A DNA stretch of 39,002 nt, from assembly GCA_025355325.1 (NCBI GenBank), contig JANXZX010000014.1:1-39002 (forward strand), in the 5' to 3' direction. This DNA comes from Geobacteraceae bacterium (GTDB lineage Bacteria; Desulfobacterota; Desulfuromonadia; Geobacterales; Pseudopelobacteraceae). The notes under the pieces were generated by a model, which made no database searches, had not been told where the DNA came from, and worked only from the letters and a program-made list of their open reading frames with translations. Below are positions 15,449-23,588 of this stretch, in pieces; position 1 is the stretch's first letter; every line of letters starts with the position of its first letter. Made by a program: the position numbers and the translations under genes.

Positions 15449-16813
15449 TTAGATTTTTATTTCAGTGAACTTTTCTGAAAGATCTTCGAACTGCATTTGA
15501 AATGCTGCCTGATTTTTACTGGCATTGCCATACATACGGGCATGCCCTTTTGATACAACCACCCAGACCCGCTTGTGCGACATGAAGAACGCGATGAAAA
15601 TACCGATCACCATCAGCGCACATCCCAACCAGACAACCCAGACACCGGGATCTTTCGCTACCTGTAGACCGGTAAACTGCTTGGCGTTGGTTCCATCATA
15701 GCCAAAGATCAGATCGTCACCCCTCTGGGCGTTGACTTCGGGATAATTTTTAAACACGATGTACGTTTGTGGTTTTGCGCCCTTTCGGGTAACTTCAATG
15801 CGAGCAGCGGGACCGGAGAACCCTGGAGCAAACTGCCGTACCTCCTGCGTTGCCTCCAATACCCTGAAAGTCGTGCCATCCTTAAGGGTGCCAAGAGCGC
15901 CTTCGGCAACAGTAAACTTTTCCGGTGCCCCCCCTTTTCGCGGGGTTACGGAAATGAAATGTTCGCTCCCCTCACTGGCCGGGCCGTAACTGGACTGATA
16001 GAACGTGATTCCCTTGTAAGACATAGGTTCATTGACGATAACCTTTACCTGCGAATATCCGGGAACCGGTTTACCGTTTTCCAGCACCGTCAATATGCTT
16101 TTGAATTCCTTGGGAGCACCGGTAGGATAAAACTCGACACTGAATTTTTCGCAGAGGACATCAAAACCAAGTGGAATCCGTTGGCCGTTTCTCCCATCAA
16201 AGGAATTGACGCTGGTTCCTTCAACAATGTTGACGTACCCTTTATAGCCGGCCAGAGAACCGATAATTGCCCCTATAAAAACCACCAGAATGCTCAGGTG
16301 GACTACATACACACCCAATCGGCACCAGGCTGTTTTCTGTGCAAAAAGATGATACTCGCCATTATGCTCCGTAACCACCGGCGCAGAAAATTCTTTCCCC
16401 AGAAATTCTGAGAGGCGCTCCTTACCCTTTTCAACAGGCCCTGAAAACGCCAGTTCTTTCTTTAACGAAAAGGAATTGCGCTGTCCCTCACCCAGAACGA
16501 GAGTCGGGTCGCTGATAAATTTAAAGACATGCGGCAGCCGCTTGATCGAGCAACAGACCAGATTCAGGCTGAACACGTACAGCAGGGCAATGAACCACCA
16601 GGAGTGGTACATGTCAAAAAACCCGAGTTTGGTATAAATCTGTAGCTTGGCCTGGCTGATCGAGGCGACATATTGAGGATTCAGGGCGCCCTGAGGCAGA
16701 ATCGTCCCGATTATAGAGGTCAGGGCCAATGAAATAAGCAGCCCCAGGGTGAGCTTAAGAGAGCAGAAAAAATCCCATACGGTGTCGATAAAGCTTCGTT
16801 CTGTAGTTGCCAA
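15449..16813 (-). CDS. resB: ResB-like cytochrome c biogenesis protein
   Basis: This 454-residue protein has the ResB layout. Two membrane helices lie near the N-terminus (FFCSLKLTLGLLISLALTSIIGTILPQG and WWFIALLYVFSLNLVCCSIKRLP), a third at about residue 165 (VYVVHLSILVVFIGAIIGSLAGYKGYV), a large periplasmic domain follows, and a final helix lies near residue 395 (WVVWLGCALMVIGIFIAFF). VHLS carries the conserved His. It works with CcsB in haem delivery. The start is TTG 16813 with GGAG seven bases upstream. A leftward two-gene operon with ccsB is clear. Confidence 0.92.
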   Translation of the reverse strand: MATTERSFIDTVWDFFCSLKLTLGLLISLALTSIIGTILPQGALNPQYVASISQAKLQIYTKLGFFDMYHSWWFIALLYVFSLNLVCCSIKRLPHVFKFISDPTLVLGEGQRNSFSLKKELAFSGPVEKGKERLSEFLGKEFSAPVVTEHNGEYHLFAQKTAWCRLGVYVVHLSILVVFIGAIIGSLAGYKGYVNIVEGTSVNSFDGRNGQRIPLGFDVLCEKFSVEFYPTGAPKEFKSILTVLENGKPVPGYSQVKVIVNEPMSYKGITFYQSSYGPASEGSEHFISVTPRKGGAPEKFTVAEGALGTLKDGTTFRVLEATQEVRQFAPGFSGPAARIEVTRKGAKPQTYIVFKNYPEVNAQRGDDLIFGYDGTNAKQFTGLQVAKDPGVWVVWLGCALMVIGIFIAFFMSHKRVWVVVSKGHARMYGNASKNQAAFQMQFEDLSEKFTEIKI

Positions 16814-17054
16814 TGGTATCTCCAGACTGGTGTAATTCCTTGGTATTTTTTTAGTCAGTACAGTGCTGCATCAATTCATTAACTTTTGGATAGTACCCCA
16901 ATTTTATCAAAAATTGTACTGTTTTTTTGTTCTTTATTTTTTTACTGGTATACAAATTCATCCTGCAATTTTATGCAATGATCACTTTCATTTTTATAAG
17001 CATCGTGTATACTTGAGGGTGTAATAAATACTTCTGAATTTCGCGGGGGCGCCT

Positions 17055-17261
17055 ATGCCTGTTGTTCTTGAAGCTATACTCGTTTCTGCAGGTATGCTGC
17101 TTATATTCGGCCTGGCTTTTCTGGCAATCTTTCTGCTGGCTATTACGATGGCTCCAATTGAGCGCGGCCTGTCCAAAATTATCTGGGATGCAACTGCTCC
17201 CAAGAGACCTCAACCGGTTCTCCCCAAAGGATCTTTCCGCGATTTCAGCAAGAAACATTGA
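17055..17261 (+). CDS. Small hypothetical membrane protein
   Basis: This 68-residue frame starts at ATG 17055 after GGGGGCGCCT. It has one strongly hydrophobic helix (about residues 3-32, AILVSAGMLLIFGLAFLAIFLLAIT) and a basic C-terminal tail with PKRPQPV and KKH. I do not recognise the family. It stands alone between resB, which points away, and the SAM-riboswitch operon. Coding potential is supported only by the hydrophobic pattern and start context. Confidence 0.45.
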   Translation: MPVVLEAILVSAGMLLIFGLAFLAIFLLAITMAPIERGLSKIIWDATAPKRPQPVLPKGSFRDFSKKH

Positions 17262-17331
17262 AGCATTTCGGCCGGATACTGCGAAACGTATCCTGATTCC
17301 GGTATATCAAGGGGTAATGATAAATTTATTA

Positions 17332-17361
17332 TTGACATAATTACCGTACAACTGATATTTT
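17332..17361 (+). promoter_or_regulatory. Promoter of the SAM-riboswitch operon
   Basis: TTGACA at 17332-17337 and TATTTT at 17356-17361 are separated by 18 bases. They lie about 40 bases upstream of the riboswitch, so the transcript would contain the whole aptamer. Confidence 0.6.
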
Positions 17362-17401
17362 TAAATCAAGTTTTCACACAAATTAACTCAACATACATAT
17401 T

Positions 17402-17504
17402 CTTATCGAGAGCGACTGAGGGACTGGCCCTGTGACGTCGCGGCAACCAGCCTTTGGGCAAGGTGCCAATTCCAGCGAAATCGCATGCGGTTTCGGGAGA
17501 TAAG
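17402..17504 (+). promoter_or_regulatory. SAM-I (S-box) riboswitch aptamer
   Basis: The S-box consensus is present in order: CTTATCGAGAG, then GGGACTGGCCC, GGCAACC, AAGGTGCCAATTCC, and the closing GATAAG. P1 pairs CTTATC (17402-17407) with GATAAG (17499-17504). SAM binding stabilises P1 and lets the downstream terminator form, so the operon should be switched off when methionine/SAM is plentiful. Confidence 0.95.
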
Positions 17505-17560
17505 GAAGAGCGCCGCATTTATAGATCCTCTTCCGCACCCCGGAAGGGGATTTATTTTTT
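17504..17560 (+). terminator. Riboswitch expression platform: antiterminator and intrinsic terminator
   Basis: An 11-bp perfect stem (17525-17535 with 17541-17551) closes a CACCC loop and is followed by TTATTTTTT. The competing antiterminator pairs GGAAGAG (17504-17510), which follows directly on the aptamer's P1 3' arm, with CTCTTCC (17528-17534) inside the terminator's 5' arm. This is a standard transcriptional OFF switch. The ribosome site GGAGG of the first gene lies just after the U-tract. Confidence 0.9.
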
Positions 17561-17570
17561 GGAGGTCATC

Positions 17571-18707
17571 ATGAACATCGCAACTCAGGCAGTACAAATC
17601 GGACTCGAATGGGATACCCGTACCGGAGCGGTCACCGTACCGGTCTACCAGACCGCCACCTTCAGACACCCTGGACTCGGCCAAAGCACCGGCTATGACT
17701 ATAGTCGCTCATGCAACCCGACCCGCCAGGCACTTGAAGACGGCATCGCACGGCTGGATGGCGCGGCACGCGGTTTTGCCTATTCATCGGGGATGGCTGC
17801 AATCACCAATCTGCTGATGCTGTTTACATCCGGGGATCACCTGATCGTAACGGAAGACCTCTACGGCGGCACCTGCCGCCTGTTTGACAAAATTTTCACC
17901 CAATACGGCCTTACTTTCACATACGTCGATACCTGCGACATTGCCGCAGTAACTGCTGCCATACAACCATCAACCAAGGGCGTATTTGTGGAAACTCTCA
18001 CCAATCCGCTCCTTAAGTTTACTGATCTAACGGCCGTTTCCGCCATTTGCAAAGCAAACAACCTGCTGCTGATTGCCGACAACACGTTCCTGACCCCCTA
18101 TCTGCTCCGTCCGCTCGACCTGGGCGCAGATATTGCCGTCTACAGCGCAACCAAGTATCTGGCCGGACATAATGATACCGTCTCCGGTCTGGTTACCGTT
18201 AAAGACCCGCAGCTCGCTGAAAAAGTGTATTTTCACCAGAACTCTGTCGGTGCTGTGCTGGGGCCGCAGGATTCCTGGCTGACCATTCGGGGCATCAAGA
18301 CCCTCGGCATACGTATGGATCGCCAGCAGGAAAATGCCGGGCTAATCGCTGAATGGCTGGCTGCCCACCCCCGCATAACAAAAGTATATTATCCCGGTCT
18401 GGACAGTCATCCCGACCACGACCTGATGAAGCGTCAGTCACGCGGTTTTTGCGCTATGATATCTTTTGAAGTTGACAAGCACGAGCTGGTCGAACAAATT
18501 CTTCTAAAAACTAACCTGATCTCTTTTGCCGAAAGCCTCGGAGGAGTTGAAAGCCTGATGACCTTCCCCGAAGTGCAGACTCACGCCGACATCCCGCCTG
18601 AACTGCGGGCCAGACTCGGCATTAATAACGTCCTGCTGCGCCTTTCGGTCGGGATTGAAGATTGCGATGACCTGATCGAAGATCTGCGTCAGGCCCTGGA
18701 GGGATGA
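17571..18707 (+). CDS. Trans-sulfuration PLP enzyme (cystathionine gamma-synthase / O-acetylhomoserine thiolyase type)
   Basis: This 378-residue protein of the Cys/Met metabolism PLP family has YDYSRSCNPTRQALE and YSSGMAAITNLLML near the start. LIADNTFLTPYLLRPLDLGAD precedes the PLP lysine in YSATKYLAGHND (about residue 197). The C-terminal part contains FAESLGGVESLMTFP and LRLSVGIEDCDDL. The start ATG follows GGAGG just after the riboswitch terminator. Members make cystathionine or homocysteine from acylated homoserine, or split cystathionine; sequence alone rarely decides which. The first place in a SAM-riboswitch operon ahead of a paralogue matches Bacillus metI-metC, so a synthase role is the best guess. 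Confidence 0.85.
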   Translation: MNIATQAVQIGLEWDTRTGAVTVPVYQTATFRHPGLGQSTGYDYSRSCNPTRQALEDGIARLDGAARGFAYSSGMAAITNLLMLFTSGDHLIVTEDLYGGTCRLFDKIFTQYGLTFTYVDTCDIAAVTAAIQPSTKGVFVETLTNPLLKFTDLTAVSAICKANNLLLIADNTFLTPYLLRPLDLGADIAVYSATKYLAGHNDTVSGLVTVKDPQLAEKVYFHQNSVGAVLGPQDSWLTIRGIKTLGIRMDRQQENAGLIAEWLAAHPRITKVYYPGLDSHPDHDLMKRQSRGFCAMISFEVDKHELVEQILLKTNLISFAESLGGVESLMTFPEVQTHADIPPELRARLGINNVLLRLSVGIEDCDDLIEDLRQALEG

Positions 18708-18709
18708 TT

Positions 18710-19843
18710 ATGAAACGCGCTACACAACTGATTCACGGCGGCCCGACCGTTGATCTGCAAACCGGAGCACTCGGCGTACCGATCTACCAGATATCGACTT
18801 ATCGCCAGACCTCGGTCGATCATTTCAGCAAATATGACTATGCCCGCGGCGACAACCCGACCCGCGAAGCGCTCGAAGATACGATTGCGGTACTGGAAAA
18901 CGGGACGCGCTGCCTGGCCTTTGCCTCCGGCATGGCAGCTATTTCCACCACCCTGATGATCTTCTCCCCCGGCGACCATCTGGTCGTCTGTGATGATGTG
19001 TACGGCGGCGCCTACCGGGTCTTGTCAACCATCTTCAGCCGGATGGGTATAACGTCCACTTTTGTCGATGCAACGGATCTGACGGCTATTGAAGCTGCCA
19101 TCCGCCCGGAGACAAAAGGAATATATCTTGAAACGCCGTCCAACCCGCTTCTGAAGGTTACCGACCTGCGGGGCGCCGCAGCAATCGCCCGCCGCCACAG
19201 CATTATCACTCTGGTGGACAATACTTTTATGACCCCTTATCTGCAGCGTCCGCTGGATCTCGACTGCGATATCGTTCTGCACAGCGGCACCAAGTTCATC
19301 AACGGGCACAGCGATGTGCTCTGCGGCTTTGCCGTGGTCAAAGACAAAGAGTTGGGACAGCGCATCCGCTACATCCAGAACGCCTTCGGCACCGGACTCG
19401 GCCCTCAGGATTCGTTCCTGACGCTGCGCGGTGTCAAAACCCTCAAAGTCAGAATGGATCAGAGCCAGCACAACACACTCAAGATCGTCGAGTGGCTGAA
19501 ACAGCATCCCCGTGTTACCGCAGTTCATTATCCGGGACTTCCCGAACATCCCGGTTACGCTATCCACAACGCTCAGGCCGATGGGCCGGGAGCGGTATTT
19601 TCGTTTGAACTCGATTCCTATGAAGCAACCAAACGGCTCCTGGAGAATACGCATCTGGCAGCCTTTGCCGTCAGCCTGGGGGGTGTTGAAAGCATCATCT
19701 CCTATCCGGCAAAAATGTCACACGCCTCGGTGCCAAAGGAAGAACGTGAACGCAAAGGGATCACCGATACGCTGGTGCGGCTCTCGGTCGGCCTCGAAGA
19801 TCCGGACGATTTGATTGCCGACCTCCAGCAGGCGATCGGATAA
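18710..19843 (+). CDS. Trans-sulfuration PLP enzyme (cystathionine beta-lyase type)
   Basis: This protein is a paralogue of the preceding enzyme, about 377 residues. It has YDYARGDNPTREALE, FASGMAAISTTLMIF, VDNTFMTPYLQRPLDLDCD and the PLP lysine in HSGTKFINGHSD (about residue 195). It then has FAVSLGGVESIISYPAKMSHASVP and VRLSVGLEDPDDLI. In Bacillus the second gene of the equivalent operon is cystathionine beta-lyase, which releases homocysteine; that is the likely role here. ATG 18710 has GGAGGG six bases upstream. An ATG at 18704 overlapping the previous stop is the alternative. Confidence 0.85.
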   Translation: MKRATQLIHGGPTVDLQTGALGVPIYQISTYRQTSVDHFSKYDYARGDNPTREALEDTIAVLENGTRCLAFASGMAAISTTLMIFSPGDHLVVCDDVYGGAYRVLSTIFSRMGITSTFVDATDLTAIEAAIRPETKGIYLETPSNPLLKVTDLRGAAAIARRHSIITLVDNTFMTPYLQRPLDLDCDIVLHSGTKFINGHSDVLCGFAVVKDKELGQRIRYIQNAFGTGLGPQDSFLTLRGVKTLKVRMDQSQHNTLKIVEWLKQHPRVTAVHYPGLPEHPGYAIHNAQADGPGAVFSFELDSYEATKRLLENTHLAAFAVSLGGVESIISYPAKMSHASVPKEERERKGITDTLVRLSVGLEDPDDLIADLQQAIG

Positions 19844-19846
19844 TCC

Positions 19847-20650
19847 ATGAAAGTTCGAGTCAATGAAATAGCCGCCATTATTAAAGATGGGTTGACGCTG
19901 GGAGCAGTTGCGGAGCTTTTCAAACCAAACGCCGACGTCCTGATCCTGAACGGATTTCCGGCGCCGATTGTCTCCGCACTTCATGAAGGTGACGAAATTT
20001 ATCTGATCAGTCGTGGCGAAGTGCCTTCAGAGAAGGAGTTGGAAGCTCTGATGGCGGCCCGGCACACCCCCGGTGTACACGAGCGCCTGAAACAGTCAGC
20101 GGTCGGCATTGCCGGTGTCGGCGGCCTTGGTTCGGCAGTGGCTGTTGCACTGGCTCGGGTAGGAGTAGGAAGGCTGGTCATTGCTGACTTTGATGTTGTG
20201 GAACCGTCAAACCTCAATCGACAGCAGTACTTCGTTGACCAGATCGGACGGTATAAAGTTGATGCTTTAACTGAAAACCTGCAACGAATAAATCCATACA
20301 TAACCGTTGAAGCACACCGGGTGATGCTCAACCCCGAGAATATTCCGACCGTTTTTGCCGGCTGTCCGGTCGTTGTCGAGGCATTCGACCGCGCCGAAAT
20401 GAAGGCGATGCTGGTGAACAGGGTACTCGAAGCGATGCCCGAAACCTCCGTCATTGCCGCCTCCGGTATGGCCGGATACGGTTCGAACAACAGCATTACG
20501 ACGCGCAGGATTTCCCGGAAGTTGTTTCTGGTAGGTGACTGTGAGTCGGAAGCGAAGCCGGGCAACGGCCTGATGGCCCCTCGCGTAGGCATTGCCGCTG
20601 CTCACCAGGCCAATCAAGCTTTACGGATTATTCTGGGAGAAGATATATGA
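19847..20650 (+). CDS. ThiF/MoeB/HesA-family E1-like protein with N-terminal ubiquitin-like domain
   Basis: This 267-residue protein has two parts. Residues about 1-58 look like a ThiS/MoaD-type beta-grasp (MKVRVNEIAAIIKDG..., LILNGFPAPIVSAL, GDEIYLISRGE) but lack the terminal Gly-Gly needed to carry sulfur. From about residue 85 comes the E1 core: GIAGVGGLGSAVAVALARVGVG (ATP site), IADFDVVEPSNLNRQQYFVDQIGRYKVDAL, VVEAFDRAEMKAML and APRVGIAAAHQANQ. No zinc-binding CxxC pairs are seen. It resembles the family-2 ThiF proteins of anaerobes. Such enzymes adenylate small sulfur-carrier proteins. Its place between trans-sulfuration enzymes and mnmA suggests a role in sulfide incorporation or sulfur relay, not necessarily thiamine synthesis (inference). 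It overlaps mnmA by four bases. Confidence 0.85.
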   Translation: MKVRVNEIAAIIKDGLTLGAVAELFKPNADVLILNGFPAPIVSALHEGDEIYLISRGEVPSEKELEALMAARHTPGVHERLKQSAVGIAGVGGLGSAVAVALARVGVGRLVIADFDVVEPSNLNRQQYFVDQIGRYKVDALTENLQRINPYITVEAHRVMLNPENIPTVFAGCPVVVEAFDRAEMKAMLVNRVLEAMPETSVIAASGMAGYGSNNSITTRRISRKLFLVGDCESEAKPGNGLMAPRVGIAAAHQANQALRIILGEDI

Positions 20651-21702
20651 TAATTGCCGTAGCCATGAGCGGAGGAGTGGATTCATCGGTAACCGCAGCT
20701 CTGCTGAAACAACAGGGACATACGGTGATCGGCATCACCATGCGCCTTTTTGCGCCTCACAGCAGCGGCATCGGCTCAGCCGTCCACGATGCCGCAGTCG
20801 TTGCACGGCATCTTGATATTCCGCATCATGTGGCTGATTTTGCTCCGGATTTCAGTAGACTGATAATCGGCGACTTCATTGAGGAATACCGGGCCGGACA
20901 TACTCCGAACCCGTGTGTCCGCTGCAACCGCTACATAAAGTTCGGGTTGCTTCTCGACAAGGCCCGGGAACTCGGGGCCGACCTGCTGGCCACCGGTCAC
21001 TACGTCAAAAAAACAGTGGATCCTGACGGCGCCTGCCACTTGAGGACGGCCGACAATATTCGCAAGGATCAGTCATATTTCCTCTACACTCTGACCCAGC
21101 CGCAATTGCAGCAGGTAATTTTCCCGCTCGGCACAATCGAAAGCAAGGACGAAGTGCGCCGCCTGGCACGCGAATTCGCTCTTCCGGTGGCGGAAAAAAG
21201 TGACAGCCAGGAAGTCTGCTTCATTCCCAATGATGATTATGTGGCTTTTCTGGAATCAAGCGGATCGCTGGGAGCAAGCGATGGTGATATTGTCCATATG
21301 AACGGACAGACCGTCGGCCGTCATCACGGAACCCACCGCTACACCATTGGCCAGCGCAAAGGTCTGGGCATCGCCTGGAGCGAACCTCTGTATGTCACGG
21401 CAATTGATGCGGAACAAAATGTGGTTATCGTGGGAGAACAGCAGGGGGTGTTTGCCGCCGGTTTGCGGGCCGAAACCGTCAGCTGGATTGTCGCGCCGGA
21501 AGCGGAAGAGTTTGCTGCAACCTGCAAAATCCGCTATCGCCACCAGCCGGTCGGCTGCCTGGTTCGACTGGTGAAAGACAACGCCTGTGAAGTGCGCTTC
21601 GACAACCCGCAAAAGGCGGTTACGCCGGGGCAGGCACTGGTCTTCTACCGGGGAGATGAAGTGCTTGGCGGCGGGCGAATCGTCAGTCCTTTGGATCTAT
21701 AG
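20647..21702 (+). CDS. mnmA: tRNA-specific 2-thiouridylase MnmA
   Basis: This 351-residue enzyme makes the 2-thiouridine at the tRNA wobble position 34 using ATP and persulfide sulfur. The PP-loop SGGVDSSV is at residues 8-15. The first catalytic Cys is in NPCVRCNRYIKFG (about residue 93), then ATGHYVKK and KDQSYFLYTL. The second Cys lies in DSQEVCFIPNDDY (about residue 192), followed by the THRYTIGQRKGLGI block of the central domain and a beta-barrel C-terminus. All expected motifs are present. It is the last gene of the SAM-controlled operon, overlapping the E1-like gene, an unusual placement for mnmA. Confidence 0.96.
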   Translation: MIIAVAMSGGVDSSVTAALLKQQGHTVIGITMRLFAPHSSGIGSAVHDAAVVARHLDIPHHVADFAPDFSRLIIGDFIEEYRAGHTPNPCVRCNRYIKFGLLLDKARELGADLLATGHYVKKTVDPDGACHLRTADNIRKDQSYFLYTLTQPQLQQVIFPLGTIESKDEVRRLAREFALPVAEKSDSQEVCFIPNDDYVAFLESSGSLGASDGDIVHMNGQTVGRHHGTHRYTIGQRKGLGIAWSEPLYVTAIDAEQNVVIVGEQQGVFAAGLRAETVSWIVAPEAEEFAATCKIRYRHQPVGCLVRLVKDNACEVRFDNPQKAVTPGQALVFYRGDEVLGGGRIVSPLDL

Positions 21703-21731
21703 TATTAACCTAAAATCGGCAGTTAATGAAC

Positions 21732-21868
21732 CACGGAGCAACTGAGCAACAGAGGAATCAAACAGTTACATCAACAACAGGCATAACCAAAATGGTGAGT
21801 TATTATTTATGGTTTTAACCTGAATTCTTCTTTGTTTTTTGCTCAGTTGCTCAGTTGCTCTGTGTTTC
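21732..21868. repeat. Intergenic inverted repeat (GAGCAACTGAGCAA)
   Basis: GAGCAACTGAGCAA (21736-21749) is the exact reverse complement of TTGCTCAGTTGCTC, which occurs twice in overlap at 21839-21852 and 21847-21860. The centre is AT rich. It lies between convergent mnmA and the helical-repeat gene. The element resembles the one at 24613-24745 in layout, including an outer CCACG. It may act as a terminator for both genes. Confidence 0.75.
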
Positions 21869-21887
21869 AAATGCTTTTTTTGATTAA

Positions 21888-23474
21888 TCACGAAACATTT
21901 TTGCCAACTGAGACCGCATCCCAAGTTGCAGAACTCCTGGGATTTTTTATCTTGAACTGCAGGAACTGAGCTTCCTTTTTCAGATTATCGTTGCCGGTAA
22001 TCATATCCGACAACACACCAAGAGCATCGAATACCCGCTTTTCCGCATTCGCGTTAACGAACCCCTCCCCTTCAGCAATACTGAGAAGATACCCGAGCAG
22101 TTCTTTCTGTTCCTGCTCAACATGCACCCGCTTCGGATCGGCAATAAACAGCAGATAGCGGGATTTGTCACGCACCGCTTTGCCAAGGTTAGTCTCCTCC
22201 AGAAGCAGCTCGATCACCGTCGAAATGCTCCCCAGCTCGGCATAATTAAGGTTCTTGTTCTCAAGATAAAAGGCAAGAAACTCCAGGGCAGCCAGCCTGC
22301 TTGAGGCATCTTTCATTTTAAACAACAGTAGCTGTGCAGCCTGTAATTTCAGGGTATCCGGCTGATCCGGGGCAAGGAAACAGCGCAGCATCAGCGCCAG
22401 CTTTTCCCGACCGGCTTCGGACAGTGATTCGTCTTCTCCCTTGAAGCGGATCTGTTCAAGCAGTTCACGTTTGTTGGTATATTCACCGAAACGAATCTGG
22501 ATAATCAGAGCACGAACGTGCTGATCTTCCGTTTCATCCCATAAGGCATCGACAGCGCGCAGAATCCTGTTGCAGATAGTGCGAATCTTGTCATCTTTGG
22601 CTTGTTCCTCCTGATTCCAATAGTCAGGGTAGGTATCAAGAACAGAGTCGGTCTCGTTCGGATTCTTTGCTTTTTCCAGCACAGACCGGAAGTAATTGAG
22701 GATTTTGATCTGATAATTGCTGCCGCCGTCATTGAGCGGCCGCAGAAGGTCATCCAAAAACGTGTTGTTAAGCCCGAAGGCCCCACTGCACAGAAAATGG
22801 TACACCCCTTCCGCCTTTTCTATCTGCTTCTCTATATATTTGCGGCGCAAGACTTCACCCAGATTGGTGGCCTGGACTTTTTTAAAGAACACACTCAACA
22901 GATTGGATGCGTGATGTTTGATATTATTGTCTACCAGGTCGGAAACAACTATATCAAGACAGGCGTCAAAGATTTTTACCATTTCAGCTTCATCGTTGGA
23001 TGAATCGATATAATCCTCAACGGTTGCCAGGATGTTGGTCATATGTTCGCGATTACGACTGTTGAAAAGGGTGGAAAAGGTGTCACGCAGGCTGGTCGAA
23101 TCAACAATGCCAAAAAGAAACTTTACCGCCGCATTCCTGTTTGCACTCCCCTTGCCATCGGCAGATTTCAACAGCTTCAGAATACTTTCTGCCGGGTCGG
23201 TTACCCAGTCCGGTACGAGCTCTTCCATGAACCGCTCGGCTTTTCTTCTGACGACATGATCCAGGTCATAGAGAAAATAGCGAGCCACATCAATACGGAA
23301 GTCACGGCTTGCCGAGGACGTTGCGATGATTTCCATGGCCTTTGCCTTGTCTTTGGACGAAAGCTGGGCAATATCTTTTTTCGCCTTGGATGAATCATTG
23401 ATTTTTACATAGAAATTGACAATGTCCTTGACAGACAGCTCCGCTTCGATATTTACTTCAGGATCTTTTAACAT
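21888..23474 (-). CDS. HEAT-like helical-repeat hypothetical protein
   Basis: This protein has about 528 residues from ATG 23474, which has GGAAAGG eight bases upstream; an in-frame ATG at 23495 has poorer context. It is almost wholly alpha-helical with paired helices suggestive of HEAT or ARM-type repeats, for example RIDVARYFLYDLDHVVRRKAERFMEELV and RLAALEFLAFYLENKNLNYAELGSISTVIELLLEE. It has no signal peptide, membrane segment or catalytic motif that I can see. Such proteins usually act as scaffolds, so it is probably cytoplasmic. It is transcribed divergently from the MuiA-like gene. I do not recognise a named family. Confidence 0.7.
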   Translation of the reverse strand: MLKDPEVNIEAELSVKDIVNFYVKINDSSKAKKDIAQLSSKDKAKAMEIIATSSASRDFRIDVARYFLYDLDHVVRRKAERFMEELVPDWVTDPAESILKLLKSADGKGSANRNAAVKFLFGIVDSTSLRDTFSTLFNSRNREHMTNILATVEDYIDSSNDEAEMVKIFDACLDIVVSDLVDNNIKHHASNLLSVFFKKVQATNLGEVLRRKYIEKQIEKAEGVYHFLCSGAFGLNNTFLDDLLRPLNDGGSNYQIKILNYFRSVLEKAKNPNETDSVLDTYPDYWNQEEQAKDDKIRTICNRILRAVDALWDETEDQHVRALIIQIRFGEYTNKRELLEQIRFKGEDESLSEAGREKLALMLRCFLAPDQPDTLKLQAAQLLLFKMKDASSRLAALEFLAFYLENKNLNYAELGSISTVIELLLEETNLGKAVRDKSRYLLFIADPKRVHVEQEQKELLGYLLSIAEGEGFVNANAEKRVFDALGVLSDMITGNDNLKKEAQFLQFKIKNPRSSATWDAVSVGKNVS

Positions 23475-23588
23475 ATCAGGGACCTTTCCGAACATTTTCA
23501 GTGAGTATAGCCGTAAGAGTTATTATACGCAACACCATCTCTACCATATCTCTAAAAAGGGAACCAACTTCGGTTCATGGGAAACAAC

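Noticed and set aside
15767-16411. Plus-strand frame of 214 residues opposite resB
   Set aside because: It lies wholly antisense to a clear ResB protein and has no start context or domain.
19025-19654. Minus-strand frame of 209 residues opposite the second trans-sulfuration gene
   Set aside because: It is a shadow of a well-conserved PLP enzyme, without any recognisable domain.
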